64,000 bases of DNA from Blasia pusilla (Eukaryota; Marchantiophyta; Marchantiopsida; Blasiales): positions 32,488,001 through 32,552,000 of the forward strand of contig CM114274.1 of assembly GCA_050084515.1 (NCBI GenBank), in the 5' to 3' direction. Below, piece by piece: positions 22,859-33,684 of this stretch (the first letter of the stretch is position 1; each line of letters begins with the position of its first letter). The notes under the pieces are model-generated. The model was not told where the DNA came from, searched no databases, and saw only the letters and a program-made list of their open reading frames with translations. Both the position numbers and the translations under genes were made by a program.

Positions 22859-25800
22859 ATGTTGAATGATACGGGCTTGGTTCATAGTCCAGGAAAACAT
22901 GTCTATTATTATGTGCAGTACAATTTTGGTGTTCCGTTTATGTATTTTCTGGTTCTGCCCAGGTTGAATGGAAAAAATTCACACTTGAAGCCTGCACTTG
23001 AATTGGAGATGCAATCGTCCATCCTGTTTTTGTGTTCCTCATCCATGAGCAACTTATTGCCATGGTGAAATGCACCAAATATTTTGGTGCATTTGAATGT
23101 GATGTTATCCAAAACCCTCTCCCTCATCTTTTCTTGAGCAAACACTTGATTTGGTATGGTGATAGAAAAGAGACATGGATTCCTTCAAATAGGGTTGAAG
23201 ACTTCATTCATGGTGAAGAACAAAGACTGCATTTCCAAACCAGATTTAGGAAAAAGAATACCGAAAAATCAAGGAACACACATGTTACAGTTCAATACTA
23301 GTGTTCATATGGACCCCAAGATCACAGGAAAATTTTCTGGACCTCTTTGCCAAGTGAGGTATTTGATTCAAAGTGGTGCTGCAAAGGAGGCAAGGGTAGT
23401 AGGCCAGAAAGCCAAAGTACACGGTTTGGGCTATCTTAGGGATGTGGATGCCAATTCCACTTTGCTGTTGTAACCTCAAAGGACCGCCCTGGGTGTTCTA
23501 TGTTGAGGCATATGCATTCCAAGCATGTGGATAAAGCGGACACAATATACCATGGGGACTTAGACAAGATTGCTGACATTGCAAATGCAATTGTTGCCCT
23601 GAAGTTGAGTTCTCACTGTACAGATTTTTTTGAACGGTTATTGCAAGTGAACGTGAGCCCCTTAAATATCATGAAGGAGCATAGGAGATGGATCCATGAA
23701 CACATTCACGAGAATCCTAATCAAGAATAAGCATGGGCTAGGGATGCTATGTTAAAACCACAAGATATCCTTAATATCAAGCATTCAATGCGAAGACGTG
23801 AAGGGGGGTATGATGGAACCGATGATGCTACTGGAATCCAACATTGGGTTGCAACTCATCCTGAAAATGTCATACTGTACAAGGGGGCCATTTCTAGTTT
23901 AGGCCAACCTTTTAGCCTTGTCATTTCTACACCTTGGATGCTTCAAAATCTTCTGTATCTTGGTAACGGTGGAGCCATCTCCATGGATGGCACTCATGGC
24001 ACAAACACATATGAGGTGATTTCACGGCCTTACAACCTTAGTGTCATTCTCTTAGAGGAGTATCTAGGCTACATAAGTTCTGTGGTGTCATGTGACGGTT
24101 GCTGCATGATCAGGTAGAAATCTGAACATTTGGAATGTTGTGTTCACTTTAATAGCTATGTACATGAACAATCGGAATCATGAACACATTCTTTTTGATG
24201 TTCACAGTATCAGCCATTCACGTTGCTGGGTTTTGACAAGTTTCAGAACGTATTACCTCTAGTATGGGCCATTTTACAGAGGCATCAACCTCGGGATCTA
24301 GTGGATACATTGGCCCATATCAAGGACTGGGCAGATACACATATGACGAGAGATCTTCTGTCGGTTGATAGCCTCGGTTGGAAACCATCATGCTGTATAG
24401 TTGACGACTCCAAAGAGGAACAATCAGCAATCATAGAAGTCTTCCCTGATGTTCCTATAGACCTGTATCTATGGCATGTAAGGAAGAATTGGTTAAAACA
24501 TTTGCACCAACGGGTCCGCTGTCCAATTACAAAAGCCGACATGAACAGAGACTTGGGTGGTGTCATGTACTCACGTGAAGAAGGTATGTTCTTTGTTCGG
24601 GAGTAATAGTAGTTTGTTTCATTGCTTCTCAGCTATGTTTGTTGTTGGAGTAGGCCACATATTAATTTAGCAATGGTTTTCTGTCCCAGATCCTGTGGAC
24701 GCCTCCTATCGTTTCATGCACAAGTGGGCTCCAACTGAACGCCACTTTGTGAAGTACTATCTAAACTATTGGCATCCCAAGATTGTTACTTGGGCAAAGG
24801 GCTATTGCAAGCATGCAAGATCCAACCAAGATACGAATGCTGCGATAGAAAGATGGCACCACACTCTGAAAATGCATCTCACTTCTAGCATGCCTACAAA
24901 ATCCACCAGGAAGCTCATATGGCTTGTGCAGATCTTATGCGGGGAAATAGAAGATTTCTTTTGGTTCTTGGGATTTTTGAAACGACAGGGTATGGTGAGG
25001 AAGAAGGCAATCCAGAAATTCATTCTCATGGCTATTAGAAGGGTAAATGATATTCCAGAGAACCATGTCACATTTCAATTGGTAAATGGGCAAAAATTTG
25101 CAATGGTGAAGAGTTGCTCCAAGCCAGACTATTTGCATGATGTGGTTGACTATGACAAGAAAGATGCTGCTTGGACATGCCCTCGTGCCAATGAAGGGTT
25201 CACTTTTAAACATCAGGTGTGTTTATTGCACCCCGGGTTTGGTGATTAAGCTATAGTCCCACCTGAAATAAGATAGTCCTATGTATCCAGTGCTTGGATA
25301 GTCTTATTTCTATACAAGATGTTCGAGGATTTTACATGCAGGCAATTGAGACTTTTTAAAAATGTATCAAGTGAAGTGCTTATTGTTGAGTGGGCACTCC
25401 GAAGTAGAGTTGTTATCTTTCCTTGGCACAACTTTTGGTAGCAAAGCCGCTGGGTTGGAAAACATGGTGCAAAGGCATGCACAAGAGCAACATGGAGACA
25501 CACCTGTGAAATCGGACATTTTGGACGATCTCGGTTATCCAAAAGAGGCGCAGGCTACTACACCTATAGTTGTAGCACAAGTAACAACTTTTGGAAGATG
25601 TTCGAGACATGGTGGAAAAATGCTTGGCCACAACCATTGGAGTCCCATTCTACAATGTTCTTCTTGAACATTTGTATGTACTTTTGCAGAAGGATATGGA
25701 CTCACTTTTGAACCTGAAGGCGTGGATAGAGACGAACAAGGAACTTCCAGAAAATGTAATTAATATTGGACAGCACTTCCCTGAACCCTTTCTTGGAGGC

Positions 25801-25890
25801 GGCTCTCAGGATCGCCGGCTGCGTAGGCGGATGGATTGGTTTGAGCGGATGTATCATAGAAGGAGATCACATTCCACTAGGAGGAATTAA
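22859..25890 (+). pseudogene. Mutator-like (MULE) transposase, decayed, with introns
   Basis: A DDE-type cut-and-paste transposase. Upstream frames 23032-23473 and 23500-23730 encode the N-terminal region with a Cys/His-rich HMHSKH segment. The catalytic core follows: first Asp in MDGTHGTNTY (about 23980), second Asp in CCIVDDSKEEQSAI with the downstream WHVRKNW typical of MULEs (24390-24495), and Glu in NAAIERWHHTLK (about 24836-24870). A degenerate SWIM zinc finger (TCPRANEGFTFKH) lies at 25175-25213. Canonical introns are visible at 24584-24689 (phase 1, frames match exactly) and 25217-25341; another probably lies around 24114-24207, though its phase does not fit. A TAA at 23728 and frameshifts after 25341 break the frame. 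No terminal inverted repeats were identified. Confidence 0.8.
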
Positions 25891-26424
25891 CCCCAAGCAA
25901 TAATGAACTAGGTCGAGTCCTTTCCCAAAGCGAAACAATCAAAATATCTGAACATGGAGGCGGAATTGGAAGCAGATACATGTAATCGTCTCGATTTGGA
26001 TGCTATTGTTATCCAATATGAAAGTGAGGTAGGCAACTGACCAGAATACTCAACAGTCAAAATGGCTTGTGGTAGATACAAGGCCACATAAGAACTACAA
26101 AATCAGCAGTAGTACTAAGAGAACCACCTTAGATGTCATACTTGATAGTATGTTGGAGGAAGAGCGATATGTTGCAGACAGAAGCCAAATAAATGAATAC
26201 GTAAGAAGAGCCGAAAATTTGTATGTAGTCCAGGACTCATAGATTCAAGATTGATGAAGCATTTTTTATTTTCAAATATCAGCCACGGAACACAAGAAAT
26301 ATGATGTTCATCATTAAAAATGTAACCTTTATATGAGGCCCGGATGTTTACGCACGAGTAATGTGTTTAGAAGACCATGTTTCATGTTCACTGTAACTCA
26401 GTATGGTTAGCAGTCATGTGACAG

Positions 26425-26670
26425 TCTGCATGTATCCAAACCATAGTAACCATCGTGCACGTTAAGTTTCGAACCATAGTAACCCTGTCTTCACGGCATT
26501 GGATAGTAACAGTTGTATCCAAACCATGGTTACCACAGTTTGGTTAATATTGAAGTATCCAAACCTTAGTAACCACGCTCAATTTACTACGTGAATCTAA
26601 ACCAAACACTAGTAACCATGTACTATTCGCTTAGGATAGTATGTTTGTACCCAAACCACAGTCACCATGG
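26425..26670 (+). repeat. Short dispersed repeats, consensus ATCCAAACCATAGTAACC
   Basis: Six imperfect copies of an 18-20-bp word occur at about 26432, 26468, 26516, 26555, 26603 and 26649, at 36-48 bp intervals, all in one orientation. They lie downstream of the transposase gene, where subterminal repeats bound by transposase would be expected. No matching cluster was seen upstream of 22.86 kb. Confidence 0.7.
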
Positions 26671-28110
26671 CAACACCGTCCGCTTTGCGATCATTGACTT
26701 CAAGTCGGCACCGCCACACGTTTGTTTCAGCTTTAGGGAACTTTTGTAATATAGTTCTGACTACCTTCATAGTCGTAACTAAAAAAAAAACACCTCAGAA
26801 GGCCCACAAACCCTACCCGTGATGCCCGTGCCTCTCCGTAAACATTTAGCGGTGCGAGGTGACCTTCCCCTAATTAGGGCACGATTTAAATCGTATCTAA
26901 CTGGAATTGTCACATTGGCTTCAAAATTGTCTCAGTGGGGAATACGCAATAAGAAGGCTAGAATTCAAAGTCGATGTTTGTGGCGAATGAGTTTAAAACA
27001 CAAACTTTGAAACACAAACTTTCAGGTGTTCATGAATGAACACCTCCATTTTGCTGTTCATACATCTTTGGTGCCATTGCAATTTTGTTCCCTAAATTTG
27101 TATTTGCTCCAGGTATTTCGAACACTTGTCTTATAATTTGATCAAGGTGTCATGTACTGATCTAGTTCTCCATCTGTTTATGAGTGGATATCACATGAGC
27201 TCCTTAGTCTATTGAAAATTCTGGAATTGACAAGCCTAATTTCCATACGTCAATTCATTGTGGATTACATAGTTTACCAGCAAATACACGTGGAAGCACA
27301 AGTGATTATTCATAACATGTAAGATAGCAGAATAAGGTAAGGAGTAATTTGTTGCAGCATGATCCAAGAGTACAATCTTAGGGACAAAAAATAAAAAATC
27401 CACTGCAAGTTGTTGTGTTGAATTTTATTGACAATTGTATCCTTCTGGTCCAAACCATTTCCTCCAGAATAGTTCAGCAGACCAAGACCTATAGCCCAAC
27501 TAAGGTAACCTAACCTTGTTGGATAGACCTTCATAACACACAACATGGTAAGGGAAAATGTGGGCCACAAGCTGGACCCTAAACGTTTACCATTGCACGT
27601 GCATCAAGAAGAAGAACCATCATTGGAGACATGAAGAAGAACAAAAATCTGCCCGTTTCATAGAGGTTCAAAGCACAATGAGAGAAGTTCAAAGCACAAT
27701 TTTCTGGTAGGTACTTTCCTAAACTTATCGTGAAGATGCACCGAGGTCATGAACTAAGTCCTAAACATCCGCAAAATGATGATACGAGGATCCGCAAAAT
27801 GCAAGAAAATTGATGCAAAAAGTCATCTGCACACACATACGCAACATAAGCATGTTCAAATAGAAGTAACCATCGTATGCACAACAAATTTGACACCAGT
27901 GTGACCAACAAGAAAAGTTTAGCCTTACCTGCGAGTGGTATGACTTGATAATCACCGAGGAATACAATCAAAAACTATGAGAAGGGCGCAAAATGTAGAG
28001 CAACCTCGACAATGACACGCCACACACATATCTGAGATATTAGAGGCCAATTACCAAATCAAAGGAGAAGGCAACTTGGAAACCACATGATACATTTACA
28101 CACTCACCAA
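26671..28110. other. No supported gene
   Basis: AT-rich sequence with short frames on both strands and no recognisable domain. It may be the non-coding interior of the Mutator-like element if the minus-strand ORFs at 28-29.5 kb belong to it. Confidence 0.35.
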
Positions 28111-28114
28111 AAAG

Positions 28115-28804
28115 TCATCCCTTGTGGTGGTCAAGGACTTTGAGACATGCCATCCAGAGGCTGTAATGCTGGAGTGCAAAACACGGATAAAGGTGTGGCT
28201 TGGAATTTTTCAACAACAGTCCCTTCACAACCCTCCCGATTCGATAAGACCAAAGGGTCTTTAAGGTCCTTGCCCCAATTCTTGAAATTCCCAATTGCAG
28301 GCTTCTCCACACATTCCAACATATCAGCATAAGTGCAATTACTAGAAATGCTCCAAAGACATACAAAAAAAATAAAATTAAGCTCAATTTTGTCATGGAC
28401 AAAATTGAGCTTTTCTAGTAATTGGAGCATGTTTGGAGCATTTGCTGTGAAGCCATCATCCTCCTCCTCCTTTGGGATTTTTCTTCTCTAGTCATGCCCT
28501 TAGGTGCAGTCTCCATGATATGTGGATTTGCCTGCAAGACCACTTCATCGGGGGTATGTGAGTCTTCAATTGGGCCATCATCACCTGGCCCATGACTCTC
28601 CATGACTGAGCTAGAATCACCCATGTCAACTGCAAGTTGAGTCGGCAAGATTTTTGAGACCCTACCCACCCTTCCATTGCTTCTGCACCTTTTGACCACG
28701 CATATGACGTATCCAAAGTGTTGTTGGTCTTCTCCACCTCTGAATCGGAATATTATCCTCTTCACTCTCCTCGACATGAAGTACCGCATTACCCTCCTCA
28801 CCAC
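28115..28804 (-). CDS. Hypothetical transposon-associated ORF, acidic
   Basis: The 28804-28415 frame (129 codons) is highly charged, with an acidic middle (MGDSSS...GPGDDGPIEDSH) and a basic KSQRRRRMM end. Overlapping frames continue to 28115. The 3' part is interrupted by a foldback at 28336-28424. I recognise no family. A similar acidic, low-complexity style is seen at 51.7-52.0 kb, suggesting accessory ORFs of a transposon. Confidence 0.3.
28336..28424. repeat. Nested foldback
   Basis: Inner perfect inverted repeat 28380-28394 with 28398-28412 (15-bp arms, ATG loop), then outer arms 28336-28347 with about 28412-28424 (CAATTACTAGAA). The left side has about 32 extra bases between the inner and outer arms. 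Confidence 0.8.
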
Positions 28805-28940
28805 CCTCAGTTCTTGCTTGGTCTTTTTGTATCACATGGCGCCTCGTCCTATGCATGGTGGATTGGGGACCTCTGAGTTGTGTGTCACTATCATTAGAGT
28901 CACTAGAATCTATGATTTCCACATCCAGGCCACGCTGCAC
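28662..28940 (-). CDS. Hypothetical acidic ORF, 92 aa
   Basis: A minus-strand frame with a Ser/Asp-rich start (IIDSSDSNDSD) and an acidic GGEEGN...EESEED segment; no domain recognised. It overlaps the 5' end of the 28804 frame in a different register and may be joined to it by a frameshift or intron. Confidence 0.2.
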   Translation of the reverse strand: MQRGLDVEIIDSSDSNDSDTQLRGPQSTMHRTRRHVIQKDQARTEGGEEGNAVLHVEESEEDNIPIQRWRRPTTLWIRHMRGQKVQKQWKGG

Positions 28941-28991
28941 ATTTAGAACTTGTTAGAGAAATGCGGATGTAGAAGGGGGTACGATGGGAAA

Positions 28992-29522
28992 TCATGAACT
29001 CACAACTTGGCAAAAATTCCTACTGAGAAATTTGCAAGAAATGAAGTAGCAATATACCCGGACAACCATATCAGCAAGGGAGCAGCCGAATCCATCCACA
29101 TACATGCAAGAGACTTTTTCTCTGAACTTGGCAAGAATGGTAGGTTTACTCTTCTCTTTCCAAATCTTGTAGTTGAACTTGAAGCGTGAGAGGTAGTACT
29201 CCTCACTTATGTACCATGCATGCCTTTGTGCTCGGCGCATTATGTCTAGAACATGCAGAGAATATTCAACCTGATGCTGCCTGGTTTTGGCTCTAGCATC
29301 CCACCGGTATGGTTCATGTGTATCCATGATCCATACCGCAGCTAGATGATGGAAAGCAGCTAGGCATCTCCAATAAGTGGATCGCTGATTTCTATCTACA
29401 GGGATAGTGGAAGGGAGAAGCTTGCGACCTGATTCAATCCATGCTCTCACAATGGTGGTAGGGCACACAAGGGCGCCCTCTAGCTCCTCTTGGACCTTCT
29501 CATACTCATCTACCTTAGCCAA
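28992..29522 (-). CDS. Hypothetical protein, 176 aa, transposon-associated
   Basis: The longest clean minus-strand frame in the interval. It is rich in Trp and aromatic residues (YWRCLAAFHHLAAVWIMDTH; YRWDARAKTRQHQVEYSLHV) and has no membrane segment or known catalytic motif. Its position next to acidic ORFs on the same strand suggests one multi-exon accessory gene of a mobile element. It is not a known transposase as far as I can tell. Confidence 0.3.
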   Translation of the reverse strand: MAKVDEYEKVQEELEGALVCPTTIVRAWIESGRKLLPSTIPVDRNQRSTYWRCLAAFHHLAAVWIMDTHEPYRWDARAKTRQHQVEYSLHVLDIMRRAQRHAWYISEEYYLSRFKFNYKIWKEKSKPTILAKFREKVSCMYVDGFGCSLADMVVRVYCYFISCKFLSRNFCQVVSS

Positions 29523-29933
29523 ACCTGCCCAAGAGGTATGATGGTGTTCCTATGTCCTATAGCCCTCAAAAGAAATCAACAGATCTAGAAAAATGGGCAT
29601 AGGGACAAACGGGCCTGCTGCCCGTTTGGAATGCTCCTTGGATTTATTCAAGAGAGCGGCCTTCTTTTGTTTTTTGCGATTATCCCAGCATTGCTACACG
29701 GTGCCTCGTAGTTGTAAGTTTGCAGCAGATGGGGTAGCTTGGTTCCCTCCACAAGGCGGAACACAATTCAATGAAGGAAGGCTATCCTGAAATCTAAGCA
29801 CCATACATTGCAACCATGAAACATGATGGCATATGAAAGTTCAATTAAACCACCCTTATCATCATCTTCATCCTCATTGTCATCCCGGTCATTGTCTGCT
29901 TCTGCCTTCTTCTTGCCACTGGTCCTTGGTCTT
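29523..29933. other. No supported gene; flank of gypsy LTR
   Basis: Short plus-strand frames only. The five bases GTCTT (29929-29933) adjoin the LTR and would be one half of a target duplication, but the partner is lost with the element's 5' end. Confidence 0.4.
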
Positions 29934-31110
29934 TGTAATGTACAAGTGTTTCTAGTTTATAGTCGTTTTAATAAGTTCGATCCCCAAGGGGATCATTGTT
30001 TGATGAAAAGAGAGGTCGGAATTACAATTCTGTTGTAATAATTGTATTTAACTGTGGATGAGTTATATTCAATGTCTTATCAATATCTTCTGATCTTTCT
30101 TAGTACCAAAGGATCTTTTCTCGATTCTCTCTAGTGGAATTGACAGCATGTTCAGGTAGATTTTCCTCTCGACATCAAGAAACTTCATAGAGACCTCAAC
30201 ACAAAAGCTGACTTCTCCTACTTTCGGAACTCAATCCGTCTCGGCAGGTTACTCTCTGTCAAACAGATTTCCTACAACTCATGTTGATTATTTCACTGAT
30301 GAGAAAGGTTCGCCTGATTCACTCCTCATTCTGCAGACCCAAAAAGAATACTTAGACATAAGCATCGCACATCAGAATGAATGAATGATTGCTTTACTAC
30401 TCCATCAAGAACAAGAAAGCTTCAAAGTGTATACAAGCTCGAGAGGGTACTACTCTCTTGCTCGGACCATTCCTACAACATAAGGACTTCGTAAGAGAAT
30501 GATGATTATGGCTTCTGCTTTGCTTCTTAAATATTCGCTGGAGTGGAAGTGATCGAAAGATTCGAAACGTTCTTGATGAAGCTAGTGTCTCTTCACTATT
30601 TCTAACTACCTAGATATATGGTTCTCTAAGATTTTCCTACGATCCCTGTGAATCCGCGGTACAAAATTTTTCTAACTACCAATTTGATACAAAGGGTCGC
30701 GCCCTTTCCTAGTTTAACTGTTCTAACATGTGTCGCTTGAAATCACAGTCCTTCTTAGCTTCGCTTCGCTGGACTTCATGAGGACGAAGTACTCCATGCT
30801 TCGTTCTTACTTCCGGTGCTTCGTACAAGAGCGAAGTACTTCTTTCTTCTTTTCTTCGTAATGCTTCGTTATGTAGCGAAGCACTTCAAAGACAGAGCTT
30901 CGTACATCTTTGTTGAGCTTTGTTATTGCGTTTTCCTCTCCTCTAAGGCAATTCCTTCATCTTCCATCTCTCTGCCTTGTCCCAGGAGCTTCGTGATTCA
31001 CTCATTCTTCTTCATAATAATAAATAATCATAATCAAAATCATAATATACAAGAGTCTTCGTTGAATAAAAAGATATATTCTTCAAGAGTACAAAATTGT
31101 GGGTATCATA
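29934..31110 (-). repeat. 3' LTR of the Ty3/gypsy element
   Basis: About 1177 bp. On the element's strand it starts TATGATACCCACAATTTTG and ends CATTACA; the starting TG has become TA. It is clearly homologous along its whole length to the solo LTR at 33685-34856 (for example the blocks around CTAGGAAAGGGCGC, ACCGCGGATTCA and TTCGATCCCCAAG). It contains many GCTTCG/CGAAGC words. A long LTR fits the Tat/Athila-like gypsy lineage suggested by the RT. Confidence 0.85.
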
Positions 31111-31122
31111 TACCCCCTCCCT
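31111..31122 (-). other. Polypurine tract of the gypsy element
   Basis: On the element's strand the sequence AGGGAGGGGGTA directly precedes the 3' LTR, defining the element's orientation as minus. Confidence 0.8.
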
Positions 31123-31149
31123 CAAATGTGAGCTGCCCCGGCGAACACT

Positions 31150-31881
31150 TCATGATGTTTCTCCTATCTCCATGAAAGTATCATCTAAACTATCAAATTC
31201 AGGTGTAGGCGCAAAACGACCGTGAATAGTAGAAGGTTTGTTGATAATGTTAGGGGTATGATTGCGCATTCTTTCTCGCGACTTGTTAACAACTAATTTA
31301 CTCCCTAGTACTTCATTCTGGACTAAGACATCAGATGGAGTAAATAATGGTAAGTCTTCAAGAGTAATTGAAAGAGTGGGTATAAATTTTGGAAGAGACT
31401 TTGTATGATTGTCGAATTGGCGCTTCCAATGTTTGTTGATATAGTCGATTTCTTCATTCATTTGTTCTTCGAAACTCTTGGCAGCTTCCTCGATTATCTC
31501 TTTGACATCTTCCGAGTCTAACTGCACTTCGTTAAGTTTCTGCTCTGCCTCCAATACCGCGATCCTCCCTGTAACTTCTCACCATTGCGCCAGTAAGTCT
31601 TTGTTCGTTTCTTGCTGTTCTTGAAGCAGTTTCAAAGATTCAGCATGTTGGGTGGCCAATTTCTTGAATTTGTTGTGCACACGATGTATCTGGTGTCGAA
31701 ATTGTTGAATGAGGTGCGAAGCTTCCTTGATCTGTGAAGCTAACTGATCAGCCCCACACTCTAGGTTAATCGCCAAGCTCTCCCATTGGCGTGCATTTCG
31801 TGCTTTGTACTGATTTTGGACTAAGTCGCTTTGAACTTTGCGAAGCGTGGTTTTGGTGTCTTCGAGTTCTTGATCCCGCAA
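31150..31881 (-). CDS. Downstream ORF of gypsy element, coiled coil
   Basis: Two minus-strand frames (31881-31579, 100 codons; 31554-31150, 134 codons) are rich in Glu, Gln, Lys and Leu with heptad-like spacing (LEDTKTTLRKVQSDL; LLQEQQETNKDLL), so a coiled coil is likely. They lie between the end of pol and the 3' LTR and are probably one ORF split by a frameshift or stop. Extra ORFs in this position occur in Tat/Athila-type elements, where their role is unclear. They show no zinc finger or protease and are not a displaced gag by any motif I can see. Confidence 0.45.
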
Positions 31882-32562
31882 CTAAAGAGTTGTTTCCGCC
31901 ACTTTCCGCTGTACTTCGTGGTTGGACGAAGCCTGAGCCCGACAATTGAGGTCATGTAGGCCTTGTAAATACTCGTCCACCATCGCCGTGTCATCCAGGT
32001 GGAGAACGTGTTGCAGTTGATTCATGACCGGAACAACTAAATTCAAGAGCTACACCATATCGTTGGTTGTCTGGGACATGAGACGAAGTGCAAGACGGTG
32101 ATCGCTAGCACGAGGCGTCTCATTGGAGTCCTCTTGAGTAGCAGGTTCTGGTTCCGAGGGTGTTTCGAAATTGACCCCGCCGCGCTTCGGTCTTGGCAGT
32201 TCGGTGATTCCCTCGACTTTGCCCGAAGCCGAAGTATGCGGATGTTGCTTTAGGGTTGCTTCGCTTGGTGGTGTGGCTTCGCGGCTCCCACTAGTGACCG
32301 CTCCGCTCTTTCTTGGTAAGTGAACGGGAGTGACCTACGACCACTCGAGCGCTTCGTCCGCCGTCAATTCTTGCTTATGAAGATACAGATGGATTAAAAA
32401 AGGCGATAAGTATGACTTCGTGCTTGGATGAAGTGCCTTCAGCATTGCTCATACGTTCCCATCGACAAAGGAAGCGAAGTCGACTCTCGGTGCTTCGGGA
32501 TCCAAGTGCTAATTCCAAAGGAGATAGCACATCTTGACGAGCTTATTTGTTAGGTAGTAAGA

Positions 32563-33000
32563 TCAAGCGGGATAAAATAACATCATCAAATGCTTACAAA
32601 ATTGTCCAAATAATGGTGGAGACAGTGACGTAGCCTTATAACCATTCCTGCCCAGACGATCAGACGTGACACAGCCGAGTGCCAACAAATCTTCGTGTTT
32701 CACCAAGGCCTCAGTATCGTACTCATACTCTGGAGCAGCCGGGAGCATGTAAGTGGCTCGCCAATCATCCGGCGTCCAATGTTGGGGCTGAGCTCGATAT
32801 CGAAGACCCTTCCTTTGAAATTTGGCGGCTGCCGTTGAGGAGCGAAACTCCCCAAGGAGCTCTTGTGATGTCAACGTCCAATTTGATTGAAAGAAAGTCG
32901 CCAAAGAGCGCTCTTCTAGTGCTTCGACCAGCTCTGGGGACAACTTGACCATAGGCATTGCCGCACTTTGCAGAATGGGCGTGGAGTCTTCGCGAGGCAT
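32563..33000 (-). CDS. Downstream ORF of gypsy element, unknown globular domain
   Basis: 145 codons starting at an ATG, with conserved-looking aromatic content (HWTPDDWRATYMLP; FGQFCKHLMMLFYP). It is followed on the same strand by the coiled-coil frames, so both may belong to one protein: globular head, then coiled coil. The head may correspond to a transposon-associated plant domain found after integrase in large gypsy elements, but I cannot name it confidently. Confidence 0.4.
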   Translation of the reverse strand: MPREDSTPILQSAAMPMVKLSPELVEALEERSLATFFQSNWTLTSQELLGEFRSSTAAAKFQRKGLRYRAQPQHWTPDDWRATYMLPAAPEYEYDTEALVKHEDLLALGCVTSDRLGRNGYKATSLSPPLFGQFCKHLMMLFYPA

Positions 33001-33684
33001 GCTTGTACGTCGTGCTCAGTGAACGCCGCGCTTTGGTTTGCTCCGCAACTTTGTGTTTACCCTGTCCATGAAAAGACCCGTCTGGTTTCATAAGGACGCC
33101 TATATAGTCCTCCCGTTTTTTGGCTGTTGTTGTTGGCGCTGGAACTGCAACCGTTAGTTTGGCGCTTCACTGCTTCGCAAAGCTCAAGAACTCTCGCGCT
33201 TCGCTGCTTCGCACTTCTACGAAGCTAGAGGCATTCGCTTACCCCCTTCCTCCTGTTTCAGTCCGCATAAGGTCGAGGCTCATAATACCGACGCACATGC
33301 ATTCCATTGACCCACGTGGCAGGGATTCTCCCTGGAAGGTCCCCAACTATAGTGATCCATTATCATAGATGGCCAATACCCGATAGGGCCCCATCCAATT
33401 TAATTTTAATTTTCCGGGGAACTTGAGCCGCCGGTTATCGTACAACAGCACCAAGTCTCCAACGCTTATAGATTGTGGCCGGAGATGTCGATCGTAACGT
33501 TGTTTGCGTTCTTTTTGCACCTGTTCTGTCTGGTGTAACGCTAACATGCGTGCTTCTTCCAACGCAACTAAGGTCTCATTCCTTCCCTGGAAAACTTCGC
33601 CGACGGCCTCCGTTCTCGTTCCTTCCAATACTCGATAAGTGGGCAAAGCCCATTCAATAGGGGTTAAGGGATGAACGCCATAAG

